9,033 nt of DNA from Legionellales bacterium UBA4722 (GCA_002404295.1 DHJK01000205.1:1-9033), one strand, 5' to 3'. Positions 1-6,530 are shown, counted from the stretch's first letter. Notes: a model not told the origin generated them from the sequence alone. Made by a program: numbers and translations.

Positions 1-498
1 ATATTGCAGCATGAGTTTTATTGCTATGATCAAATGTTTGATTATATTATCGACTCTCTTAAAAATAAACATAACTTTACCTGGGATTCGCTAGCATGCA
101 CACCTGAAACAGCAATGCAAGCATTTGTGGATTATATGCATGACTGTGAAAAGAATTACTATACATATACAGAAAAAGTAGTTATTGCAGACTCAGTACG
201 TAGATTGCATTTACGATACGGAAGACCGCTGATTGATCTAAGCCCACAAGAACTTGAGACAACAACGACTCACACTCAGGAGCAAGAACAGGAATCAAAG
301 GAGGTGAAAATGCCACCTGCTAATTCTACATTTAGGTTACGCCCAACTTTTTATATAGCATCTCTTACACAAACACCGCAAACAATGTTTGCAACAGTGA
401 GAAGACCTTCGTTAACTACAGGTCAGCTACCAAGCATATATGAGAGTGAAAATGATAGCGGTAGTGAGAGCGATCCCAACTTTAGACATAAAGTATGA
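1..498 (+). CDS. Unrecognised protein, 5'-truncated by the window edge
   Basis: The frame is open from base 1 with no stop before it, so this is the C-terminal part (165 residues visible) of a longer protein. The only early start codon is a TTG at base 4, with no room to see a ribosome binding site. Residues 1-85 are mixed polar and aromatic and look folded. Residues about 86-100 form a low-complexity Thr/Gln/Glu linker, followed by a Ser/Thr/Pro-rich part ending in a Ser/Glu/Asp-rich stretch (SENDSGSESDP). I see no signal peptide, membrane segment or catalytic motif. The gene converges on the carbonic anhydrase gene, with 34 bases between the stops and no obvious terminator. A near-perfect Shine-Dalgarno before an in-frame ATG at 310 could give a separate 62-residue product. 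The family is not recognised; an effector-like role is only a guess. Confidence 0.6.
   Translation: MLQHEFYCYDQMFDYIIDSLKNKHNFTWDSLACTPETAMQAFVDYMHDCEKNYYTYTEKVVIADSVRRLHLRYGRPLIDLSPQELETTTTHTQEQEQESKEVKMPPANSTFRLRPTFYIASLTQTPQTMFATVRRPSLTTGQLPSIYESENDSGSESDPNFRHKV
297..312 (+). promoter_or_regulatory. Near-perfect internal Shine-Dalgarno plus in-frame ATG
   Basis: AAAGGAGGTGA (297-307) matches at least nine consecutive bases of the anti-Shine-Dalgarno complement. It lies 5 bases (from GGAGG) before an ATG at 310-312 that is in frame with the surrounding gene. Initiation there would give a 62-residue product ending at 498. It also encodes Lys-Glu-Val-Lys in the long frame, so the match could be accidental. 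Confidence 0.4.
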
Positions 499-532
499 CT
501 ATTAGACATTCAATTCTGCTTTTTAACAGCTA

Positions 533-1177
533 TCATCCTTCACCCTTTGCAACTAATGGTGCCAACATAATATCTTCCAAAGGTTGATACTCATCTCCAC
601 CATTCTCGCAAGTAAAAATCTGCCCCTTCTTAACATCAAAAAACCACTGATGAATTTTTAATTCATTTTTCGAAATTTTTTCTTTAATCCAAGGAAACGT
701 AAGGCAATTTTGTAAAGAATGATTGAGCGCATGTTTAGCATAATCATCGACATTATGTAAATGCGAATGTTGTGTTTTGATCAAAGACACCCAATTGGTA
801 ATGAAATCATTGTGATTAGCATCATGGTTTCCTAATAATACCTGGATCCCACCACATTGACTATGGCCCAGCAACACCAAATGTTGAATTTTCAAAAAAC
901 AAATCCCAAACTCTAACGCCGCACTCGTACCATGATGCGCTTCATCTTTTTCATAAGGCGGTATAATATTAGCCACATTACGAACCACAAATAAATCACC
1001 CGGATCACATTGCAATATCAACGCGGGATCCACTCTAGAATCACAGCAAGAAACCACCATCACTTGCGGCTGCTGACCATAATTGGATAGATATTGCATG
1101 ACAGAATCATCACCTGAGGCATATTTTTTTCTAAACTGCTGATACCCTTGTACTATCTTATTGAATGAATTTTTCAT
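533..1177 (-). CDS. Beta-class carbonic anhydrase
   Basis: This is a zinc enzyme that interconverts CO2 and bicarbonate. Both family signatures are present: CCDSR at residues 44-48 (zinc ligand Cys44 and the Asp46/Arg48 dyad) and HSQCGG at 105-110 (zinc ligands His105 and Cys108). GDLFVVRNVAN (60-70) and the HHGTSAALEFG block (81-91) are also typical. The 214-residue length fits bacterial beta-carbonic anhydrases, and no signal peptide is seen, so it is probably cytoplasmic. I chose the ATG at 1177 because GGGGTG lies a few bases upstream; a TTG four codons earlier overlaps that site and is less likely. The gene converges on the truncated gene at the left edge and is divergent from the unrecognised gene at 1392. 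The class is certain; a can, cynT or mig-5-type assignment is not possible from sequence alone. Confidence 0.95.
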   Translation of the reverse strand: MKNSFNKIVQGYQQFRKKYASGDDSVMQYLSNYGQQPQVMVVSCCDSRVDPALILQCDPGDLFVVRNVANIIPPYEKDEAHHGTSAALEFGICFLKIQHLVLLGHSQCGGIQVLLGNHDANHNDFITNWVSLIKTQHSHLHNVDDYAKHALNHSLQNCLTFPWIKEKISKNELKIHQWFFDVKKGQIFTCENGGDEYQPLEDIMLAPLVAKGEG

Positions 1178-1203
1178 GGCGCACCCCAAAATCGATCAAA
1201 AGC

Positions 1204-1232
1204 TAAACATTGTCAAACTATTGGATTATAAT
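1204..1232 (+). promoter_or_regulatory. Possible sigma-70 promoter for the gene at 1392
   Basis: TAAACA (1204-1209, four of six matches to the -35 consensus) is followed after 17 bases by a perfect TATAAT (1227-1232). The implied leader would be about 150 bases. The -10 lies in the palindrome ATTATAAT, so it also reads as TATAAT on the minus strand and could serve the carbonic anhydrase gene. In this AT-rich gap a chance match is possible. Confidence 0.3.
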
Positions 1233-1391
1233 CTTATTTCATGCAGGATTCATAGGGTTGCCTTGAAAATATATTTAAATAAAATGCTGAATAAACAAGG
1301 TATTAGACATCAGTTCATTTTCAAGCCACAAAGTAATTTTATTAGTGAGCTATACTAGATATTCCACCTTTAAACGTAGAGGATATTTACA

Positions 1392-2456
1392 ATGAGTAAT
1401 TCTAGATACTTCTATATTCTAGCGCGAGATAAAATATTAAGCACATTAAATCATGCAGTAAAAAGTATGGGATTTACTTTGTCGCGCGACGTAAGAGATC
1501 CTATGGAGTCACTTTTCGCAGATCTTGGCAGAAATGTTCGCATCAATGGTAAACATAGGAATAAAGATAAAATTTTTAAAGATAATAAGGCTCATGAGGA
1601 TAAGGATCCTCTTATCTTTGAGGAGTGGCTTAACCGAGAATTTAGCAAAGACAATATTCAATTATTGAAACAACATTACTCTCAAGGCCCGATGATATTT
1701 ATTTCATCCACATTTACTGTTGACTGCGCGGAACAGAATAGAATTTTTCTAACTGACCCAACAACGACACATAATATTTACGAAGAAAATGGTGAAATTT
1801 ACTTCCGAGTAATAGCTAGTAATTTCAAAGTTTCTGATATGAGCACCGGTGACCGGATCAAATGGGGTGAAATAAAAGGTCAGGTTGAAGGCATATTTAA
1901 ATTAACTGCCAATGGCTTTGAAATACAAACTTTTAAAACTGATTCCACCCTATTAAATGATATGTTTTTAGGAAATATTCCAAATAAACAGCAAATAAAT
2001 GACAACATCGGAATAAATAAACTAGTTTTTCAAGACCTAAATAAAATCGAACTCGCTCTAGAAGCACAACAAAAAAAATTACTTAGCCTTATACTTACAC
2101 CTGACAACAGCGAGTCTGGCGCAACAAAAAAAACTGCATCTAATGTAAAATCATCTCCTGAAAACCTCGAAGAATCACAAAGAAATCGCAAACTAGAGAT
2201 AGCTTCAGTAAAGAATACACTAAAAGCAATCAAGCAATATAAAGAAAATAAAATAGATCTTGAAGACCTTCAAACGGCTGTCGATGCTTATAAAAAGCAA
2301 GCTGACACTAATCGCTCAGATCCAAAGAAATTAACTCGATTTTTCAGCCGCAACGTTAAACCCACAACAACTAAAATTCTGAATGACCTACAGGCGAAAC
2401 TGAAATCAATAGAAATCAGTCAGAAAAAACAAAAAAGCGCAACACTCAGAAAATAG
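1392..2456 (+). CDS. Unrecognised 354-residue protein with charged helical C-terminus
   Basis: No family is recognised. The start is supported by AGAGGA at 1378-1383, 8 bases before the ATG. There is no signal peptide or membrane segment. Residues 1-60 are basic and probably helical. Residues about 98-200 alternate hydrophobic and polar residues like a beta-rich domain (MIFISSTFTV, IYFRVIASNFKV, GIFKLTANGFEIQTF). Two helical, charged stretches (about 210-233 and 262-305) look like coiled coils and flank a Ser/Thr/Asn-rich linker. The protein ends in a Lys/Arg/Ser-rich tail (SQKKQKSATLRK). The architecture of cytosolic globular part, coiled coil and charged unstructured tail resembles type IV secreted effectors of Legionella and Coxiella relatives, but no effector domain is visible. 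It converges on arfB, with 15 bases between the stops. It is clearly coding; its function is unknown. Confidence 0.8.
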   Translation: MSNSRYFYILARDKILSTLNHAVKSMGFTLSRDVRDPMESLFADLGRNVRINGKHRNKDKIFKDNKAHEDKDPLIFEEWLNREFSKDNIQLLKQHYSQGPMIFISSTFTVDCAEQNRIFLTDPTTTHNIYEENGEIYFRVIASNFKVSDMSTGDRIKWGEIKGQVEGIFKLTANGFEIQTFKTDSTLLNDMFLGNIPNKQQINDNIGINKLVFQDLNKIELALEAQQKKLLSLILTPDNSESGATKKTASNVKSSPENLEESQRNRKLEIASVKNTLKAIKQYKENKIDLEDLQTAVDAYKKQADTNRSDPKKLTRFFSRNVKPTTTKILNDLQAKLKSIEISQKKQKSATLRK

Positions 2457-2471
2457 AGCTTCATTAACACT

Positions 2472-2894
2472 TTAATCTGACTGGCCCTTATTGCGTCTCG
2501 ATGCTTTTTTTATCCCATGCTGCTTTTTTGTTTCCAACCTACGTCTCTTCGATGCCCGCGTTGGCTTGGTTTTTTTACGACGAACAGGTGGTATTGCGAC
2601 TTGTTTAATCAACCGAGATAATCTATCTAACGCATCTTGCTTGTTTAACACCTGCGTCCGATAACGGCTAGCTTTGATAATTAATTCACCCTGACTCGTT
2701 ATTTTTTTCCCCAACAACGTGATTAAACGTAAACGTACATCATCAGGCAACGAAGGTGATTGAAACACATTAAATCGTAATTGTGCCGTAGTCGCTGTTT
2801 TATTAACATTTTGTCCGCCTGGACCCGGTGAGGCAACAAAACTAAACTTTATTTCTGATAAAGGAATCGCGATCAAATTTGAAATATATATCAT
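2472..2894 (-). CDS. arfB: Peptidyl-tRNA hydrolase ArfB, alternative ribosome rescue
   Basis: ArfB (YaeJ) releases nascent chains from ribosomes stalled on non-stop mRNA by hydrolysing peptidyl-tRNA, independently of tmRNA. The release-factor catalytic motif GPGGQNVNK is at residues 24-32 (GGQ at 26-28). It is followed by the compact alpha/beta domain. A Lys/Arg-rich tail (about 104-136, with RRKK, KRRR and KKASRRNK) is known in this family to enter the empty mRNA channel. The length of 140 residues equals the E. coli protein. The ATG at 2894 has AAAGGA four bases upstream. It starts 27 bases downstream of corA on the same strand, so the two are probably one transcript. No terminator is visible in the 15 bases before the convergent gene's stop. 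ArfB differs from RF1/RF2 in lacking a codon-recognition domain, which is true here. Confidence 0.95.
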   Translation of the reverse strand: MIYISNLIAIPLSEIKFSFVASPGPGGQNVNKTATTAQLRFNVFQSPSLPDDVRLRLITLLGKKITSQGELIIKASRYRTQVLNKQDALDRLSRLIKQVAIPPVRRKKTKPTRASKRRRLETKKQHGIKKASRRNKGQSD

Positions 2895-2921
2895 ACAATC
2901 CTTTACGCGTAAATTTTAAAA

Positions 2922-3989
2922 TCAAAACCATTTCTTACGCCGAAAGAAATCCAACATCACCACTGCAATAACAGCCATCACACCTAAAACTGTAAAATAA
3001 CCCCAACGCCAATGCAGCTCTGGCATATAGTCAAAATTCATACCATAAATACTTGCAATAAAAGTCATAGGAATAAAAACAGTAGAAATAATCGTTAACA
3101 CTTTCATAATTTCATTCATGCGATTGGTTAAACTTGAGAGATACACATCCAACATACTCGATAACATATCACGAAAATTTTCGATGGTATCAATTGCTTG
3201 CACAGCATGATCATAAACATCGCGCAAATAAATGCGGGTAAAAGACGTAATAATACTATTATCTGCTTGTAATAAATGACTAATAGCCTCTCGCATTGGC
3301 CAAATCGCTTTACGCAATAGCAACATTTTACGTTTTAATTGATACAATGTGCGTGAATTTTGAGGTGTCGGATTAACAATGATACGCTCTTCTACATCTT
3401 CAATCTGATTACCCAGCGCTTCCAAAACAACAAAATATTGATCGATGACTGCATCAATTAATCGATAAGCTAAATAATCAGTGCCTTGCTCACGTAAACG
3501 TTGATTATCGGGATTACATAATTTTTTCTGAATAGAATTAAAAAAATCAGTTTCGCATTCTTGAAATGACAAAATATAATCAGCGCCAACCACCAAACTA
3601 ATTTGCTTTATAGAAAAAGTTTTTGATTTTTCATTCCACGGCAACATTTTTAAAGTGATAAAAATATATTTTTCAAATTCTTCCACTTTAGGACGTTGCT
3701 GTACATTTAAAATATCTTCAACTGTTAAAGGATGTATATCATAATGCTTAGCCAACTGCTTGATAAGTGGTACATCATATAATCTTTCCACATCTACCCA
3801 AGTAATGGTCGGTGGCGTTGTAGCTAACAATGACTCATCCAACGTATGACCAGTTGTTTGTTTAAAATCAGTTGGCTGAAAAGTGATAACAGTCACGCTA
3901 GGTGGCGCGTCACCCTGCTCACCAGTATAAGTAGCTGTACCCGGAGCTTGACCTGCTTTTTTTGCGCGATTACGCACTTCAGAGAACAT
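2922..3989 (-). CDS. corA: Magnesium/cobalt transport protein CorA
   Basis: CorA is a homopentameric inner-membrane channel for Mg2+ (also Co2+ and Ni2+). The large N-terminal cytoplasmic domain (about 1-285) has typical blocks, including IHPLTVEDILNVQQRPKVEEFEKYIFITLKM in the first half. It leads through a long helix into two C-terminal membrane segments, about residues 295-314 and 331-348. The hallmark YGMN selectivity motif closes the first segment (GMN at 316-318), followed by the periplasmic loop containing MPEL. The protein ends in a basic cytoplasmic tail (RRKKWF). With 355 residues it is close to the Thermotoga maritima protein (351). I start at the ATG at 3989, which has AGGA 9 bases upstream. 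A TTG two codons earlier leaves only about three bases after AGGA. It is the first gene of a likely corA-arfB operon and is divergent from roxA. Confidence 0.95.
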   Translation of the reverse strand: MFSEVRNRAKKAGQAPGTATYTGEQGDAPPSVTVITFQPTDFKQTTGHTLDESLLATTPPTITWVDVERLYDVPLIKQLAKHYDIHPLTVEDILNVQQRPKVEEFEKYIFITLKMLPWNEKSKTFSIKQISLVVGADYILSFQECETDFFNSIQKKLCNPDNQRLREQGTDYLAYRLIDAVIDQYFVVLEALGNQIEDVEERIIVNPTPQNSRTLYQLKRKMLLLRKAIWPMREAISHLLQADNSIITSFTRIYLRDVYDHAVQAIDTIENFRDMLSSMLDVYLSSLTNRMNEIMKVLTIISTVFIPMTFIASIYGMNFDYMPELHWRWGYFTVLGVMAVIAVVMLDFFRRKKWF

Positions 3990-4077
3990 ATGCAATTTTC
4001 CTGTTTTAAGTAGCAGAGTATAGCGAAATGAGTGGCATTTTTCAATACAAATAGATTTAAGCTAAATCGAGTTTATT

Positions 4078-4086
4078 TGTTATAAT
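4078..4086 (+). promoter_or_regulatory. Extended -10 promoter for roxA
   Basis: TGTTATAAT is a perfect extended -10 element (TG at 4078-4079, TATAAT at 4081-4086). No good -35 is seen at 16 to 18 bases, as expected for extended -10 promoters. Transcription would start near 4092, leaving a leader of about 54 bases before the roxA ATG. Confidence 0.55.
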
Positions 4087-4145
4087 TAGCGAGAAATGCT
4101 ACATTAGCACCCTGTTTTTATATCCAACCACTGAGCTCAACAACC

Positions 4146-5261
4146 ATGATTAAAACTATTTTAGGCAATTTATCTCCCTCCAAATTTTTACGTGATTACT
4201 GGCAAAAGAAACCGCTGTTAATTCGAAATGCACACCCAGGATTCGGTAATTTACTCACAAAAGAAAAATTAATTTCTCTTTCCACAAATGAAGACGCGCA
4301 ATCACGTCTAGTACAATATCAACACCCTGAGTGGTCTTTATCTTATGGGCCCATGAAAAAGCGTGACATTGCCAAACTCAAAGGTACGTGGACGTTACTC
4401 GTGCAAGATGTTAATCATTTTCTACCAGAAGCTCAAACACTCTTAAAACAATTTAATTTTATACCACACGCCCGCTTAGATGATTTAATGGTGAGCTTTG
4501 CCCCTGATGGCGGCGGTGTAGGACCTCATTTTGATTCCTATGATGTTTTTTTATTACAAGGAAGCGGTCAACGATTATGGCAAATTTCAAAACAAAAGGA
4601 CCAACGCTTAGTAGATGATGCTCCATTACGCATTTTAAAGCATTTTAAACCAGAACAAGAATGGTTGCTTGAACCCGGTGACATGCTTTATCTACCTCCC
4701 AATTATGCACATCATGGCGTAGCAGTAGGAGACTGCATGACATACTCCATTGGTTTCCGCGCACCCAGCCATCAAACTATAGCCAATGAATTTTTAATGT
4801 ATCTACAAGATCATTTTGAAATTGAAGGAATGTATGCAGACCCTGATTTAAAAGCCACTAAAAACCCTGCAAAAATTTCTGATTCAATGATTACAAAAGT
4901 AACTACCGTATTAAATAAAATTAAATTTGACAAAAAAGATATTACAAATTTTCTAGGCCAGTATCTTACAGAACCTAAATCACATGTATTTTTTAATTCA
5001 CCTCAACTGCCGGTATCAAAAAATAAATTTCTAGCACTTATTGCGAAAACAGGTGTTTCACTTGATCTTAAATCTCAGTTTCTTTTTACGGATGATATGA
5101 TTTTTATGAATGGTGAAGCTTATCCTTTTAAATCACTATCAACTCTTTATCTAAAAAAATTAGCTGATGATCGTGAAATATTTTTCAGCAAAAACATAAA
5201 TGAAAAAACGAGTAATTTATTATACGAATGGTACCTGAATGGCTTTATAAGTGTTATGTAA
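4146..5261 (+). CDS. roxA: RoxA (YcfD), ribosomal protein uL16 arginine 3-hydroxylase
   Basis: RoxA is a JmjC-type Fe(II)/2-oxoglutarate oxygenase; the E. coli enzyme hydroxylates Arg81 of ribosomal protein uL16. The iron-binding facial triad is visible: H128-x-D130 in GPHFDSYDVFLLQGSG and the distal His189 in LYLPPNYAHHG. These align with H125, D127 and H187 of E. coli. Arg143 (QRLW) aligns with the 2-oxoglutarate-binding Arg140. The substrate-side sequence QYDVF/SYDVF and the closing YSIGFRAPS block (about 199-207) are also characteristic. The C-terminal third (about 215-371) corresponds to the dimerisation and winged-helix regions. It is less conserved and Lys/Phe-rich here. The length of 371 against 373 in E. 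coli implies a complete protein. The start codon at 4146 has no strong Shine-Dalgarno. The gene is transcribed alone, divergent from corA and convergent with eda. Confidence 0.93.
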   Translation: MIKTILGNLSPSKFLRDYWQKKPLLIRNAHPGFGNLLTKEKLISLSTNEDAQSRLVQYQHPEWSLSYGPMKKRDIAKLKGTWTLLVQDVNHFLPEAQTLLKQFNFIPHARLDDLMVSFAPDGGGVGPHFDSYDVFLLQGSGQRLWQISKQKDQRLVDDAPLRILKHFKPEQEWLLEPGDMLYLPPNYAHHGVAVGDCMTYSIGFRAPSHQTIANEFLMYLQDHFEIEGMYADPDLKATKNPAKISDSMITKVTTVLNKIKFDKKDITNFLGQYLTEPKSHVFFNSPQLPVSKNKFLALIAKTGVSLDLKSQFLFTDDMIFMNGEAYPFKSLSTLYLKKLADDREIFFSKNINEKTSNLLYEWYLNGFISVM

Positions 5262-5302
5262 TTAAAAGAAAAAACCGTACCATTACTAAGGACCGTCACC
5301 GG

Positions 5303-5370
5303 ATCCCGCACAAATTTTCTTGGCAGACTAGTGTTTTTCTCAAATATAGTTGACGAAAATTTTGCGGGAT
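5303..5370. repeat. Imperfect inverted repeat with GCGGGAT ends
   Basis: The left arm at 5303-5319 (ATCCCGCACAAATTTTC) and the right arm at 5355-5370 (GAAAATTTTGCGGGAT) are complementary except for one extra base, separated by 35 bases. Outside the arms the similarity continues: GTCA stands before the left arm with CCGGA interposed, and GACA follows the right arm directly. It starts 42 bases after the roxA stop and could fold as a hairpin in the roxA transcript. No T-tract follows, so it is not a classical terminator. It resembles a small decayed palindromic intergenic repeat. Confidence 0.6.
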
Positions 5371-5559
5371 GACAGGACTGGGGTTTGCTATAAATTGCAA
5401 CTCTTGTCCTAAAAATTATGACACACAGGGACGGCGGCTCTATAAAGAAAAAAAGCGCCTCACTTACATAAAAATCAAACAAGCAAAAAATCAGGACACT
5501 CACAAAGAGACGTCGAAAATGAACCTAATACATATCCACTATTACACCCGGCAATAATT
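5371..5559. other. Gene-free stretch between two inverted-repeat elements
   Basis: I see no convincing gene here. A 62-codon open frame begins at 5369 on the plus strand. It lacks a ribosome binding site, overlaps the arm of the preceding inverted repeat, and has no domain or secretion feature. The stretch contains several copies of AGGAC/GTCCT (near 5374, 5405 and 5492), which may be degenerate repeat debris. It has no tRNA, promoter or terminator signal I can support. Confidence 0.4.
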
Positions 5560-5685
5560 CTGCGATTTAGTTAAGAGGACGTGGGGTTAATGCAGGTGAC
5601 TCGATGCCATGGATGGCATCATAAACGACAGGGATGTTGTGCTTGGAGCCAGCATTAACCCCACGTCCTCTTAACTAAATCGCAG
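5560..5685. repeat. 126-bp element with perfect 34-bp inverted ends and inner hairpins
   Basis: The arms 5560-5593 and 5652-5685 are perfectly complementary over 34 bp (outer end CTGCGATTTAG, inner end GGGTTAATGC). The 58-base centre is itself structured. GATGCCAT-GG-ATGGCATC (5603-5620) is a perfect palindrome, and ACGACA-GGGA-TGTTGT (5625-5640) pairs with one G-U and closes in a GNRA-type loop. There is no open frame and no target duplication I can see. The size, terminal symmetry and position in a convergent intergenic gap fit a MITE-like or other palindromic dispersed repeat. Lying 38 bases past the eda stop, it may also act as a bidirectional transcription block or mRNA 3' stabiliser. 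Confidence 0.85.
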
Positions 5686-5723
5686 CCCCTGCCCCCGCTT
5701 TTGCTTTTCCCTAACAAAATCCT

Positions 5724-6347
5724 CTACTTAGCAAGCCCAAGCGTCTCTTCCACCAACGCCGTAATCCCCGCCCAATCCTTCCGCTTAATCAACTCATGCG
5801 GCGTCAACCAAGTCCCACCCACCGCCACCACCGCCTCCAACGCAAGATAATGCATCATATTATCCACCGTAACCCCCCCCGATGGAAAAAACTGCAAATG
5901 CGGAAAAACCGACTTATGAGAAGTAATCCACTTAGTGCTGCCTAATATTTCAGCAGGGAAAGGCTTTACAATGGTAAAATCATACTGAAGTGCTTGCATG
6001 ATTTCAGACGCACTTGCCACACCCGGCAAAAATGGAAATTGATCTTCACGTGCCGCCTCCAATAACTCTGGCGTCAACCCAGGACTGACCGCAAATTGCG
6101 CACCCGCATCACGCGCTTTACGCAACTGATAAGGATTCAGCACAGTACCCGCACCCACAATCACCTCTGGAACACGCTCAGCTATCATTTGAATGGCAGA
6201 AAAAGCGGCATTAGTGCGCAACGTAATTTCTAATACATTAATACCCCCTTTAAGAATCGCACGCGCAAGCGGTTCTGCATCGTTTTCATCGTGAATCACG
6301 ATCACAGGCACAACCGGGGATTGTTTCAAAATTTCATATAAAGTCAT
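5724..6347 (-). CDS. eda: KDPG aldolase (2-dehydro-3-deoxy-phosphogluconate aldolase)
   Basis: This class I aldolase cleaves 2-keto-3-deoxy-6-phosphogluconate to pyruvate and glyceraldehyde-3-phosphate, the last step of the Entner-Doudoroff and uronate routes. The key residues keep a constant five-residue offset from E. coli Eda: Glu40 and Arg44 in LEITLRT (E45, R49), Thr68 in GAGTVL (T73) and the Schiff-base Lys128 in VKPFPAE (K133). The phosphate-binding FPSGGV (about 154-159) is present. The residue after the lysine is Pro instead of the hydrophobic residue I usually expect, so the related KDPGal activity cannot be excluded. The length of 207 is close to the usual 205-215. AAAGGA lies 7 bases before the ATG at 6347. 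The gene is divergent from kdgK, which makes its substrate. A run of eight G (coding strand, 5873-5880) encodes the Gly-Gly of the phosphate loop. Confidence 0.95.
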   Translation of the reverse strand: MTLYEILKQSPVVPVIVIHDENDAEPLARAILKGGINVLEITLRTNAAFSAIQMIAERVPEVIVGAGTVLNPYQLRKARDAGAQFAVSPGLTPELLEAAREDQFPFLPGVASASEIMQALQYDFTIVKPFPAEILGSTKWITSHKSVFPHLQFFPSGGVTVDNMMHYLALEAVVAVGGTWLTPHELIKRKDWAGITALVEETLGLAK

Positions 6348-6420
6348 GTTAGGTTCCTTTTATGGCGCTATCATCTCACACTCTGTTGATAAATAAAATG
6401 ATGGCTGTTTCCAGCGCCTA

Positions 6421-6429
6421 TGCTAGAAT
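6421..6429 (+). promoter_or_regulatory. Extended -10 promoter for the small ORF and kdgK
   Basis: TGCTAGAAT is a full extended -10 (TG at 6421-6422, TAGAAT at 6424-6429); no good -35 lies 17 bases upstream. A perfect 12-base palindrome, GCTGTTTCCAGC (6404-6415), sits just upstream where a -35 would be and could be a regulator site. A matching pair GGCGCT/AGCGCC (6364-6369 and 6413-6418) spans the eda-kdgK gap. No regulator is identified. Confidence 0.4.
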
Positions 6430-6454
6430 CGCACTCCGAAAAACATTAATGATT

Positions 6455-6459
6455 AGGAG
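6455..6459 (+). promoter_or_regulatory. Shine-Dalgarno of the 20-codon ORF
   Basis: AGGAG lies 8 bases before the ATG at 6468. It supports the small ORF, rather than kdgK, as the primary ribosome entry point of this transcript. The kdgK start has only an AGAAAG-like match, located inside the small ORF. Confidence 0.6.
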
Positions 6460-6467
6460 TCTAGGTT

Positions 6468-6530
6468 ATGCCAAGAGGTAGAGGGCCACACGGGCCAAAG
6501 AAATTAAGAAGACGTAACAGAAAGAAATAA
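6468..6530 (+). CDS. 20-residue, highly basic peptide coupled to kdgK
   Basis: This very short ORF has its own Shine-Dalgarno (AGGAG, 8 bases upstream) and lies just after a good extended -10 promoter. Its TAA shares the final A with the kdgK start codon (TAATG), the classic arrangement for translational coupling. The peptide has 10 Lys/Arg and one His among 20 residues: a Pro/Gly-rich half (MPRGRGPHGP) followed by a Lys/Arg-rich half (KKLRRRNRKK). Five of the six arginine codons are AGA. It has no Cys, no acidic residue and no hydrophobic segment, so it is not a membrane peptide. It could be a leader peptide that sets the kdgK translation rate, or a small nucleic-acid or ribosome-binding protein. 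I recognise no family. Confidence 0.6.
   Translation: MPRGRGPHGPKKLRRRNRKK

Noticed and set aside
1161..1358. 65-codon open frame on the plus strand overlapping the carbonic anhydrase start
   Set aside because: It starts with TTG without a ribosome site, overlaps the 5' end of a certain gene on the other strand, and has no recognisable features. It is more likely the promoter gap read through.
2030..2233. 67-codon minus-strand open frame inside the gene at 1392
   Set aside because: It is fully contained in a longer, better supported gene. Its Ser/Phe-rich composition is that of an antisense reading of Glu/Lys codons.
5147..5503. 118-codon minus-strand open frame across the roxA end and the first inverted repeat
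   Set aside because: It overlaps the end of roxA in antisense, crosses a palindromic repeat, and has no ribosome site or domain.
5369..5557. 62-codon plus-strand open frame between the two inverted repeats
   Set aside because: Its start lies in the arm of the first repeat, it has no Shine-Dalgarno, and the sequence looks random (a Lys/Thr/His mix without hydrophobic pattern).
5560..5685. Ordinary rho-independent terminator for eda or roxA
   Set aside because: The stem is far longer than a terminator stem, the loop is 58 bases with its own hairpins, and no T-run follows on either strand. It may still affect transcription.
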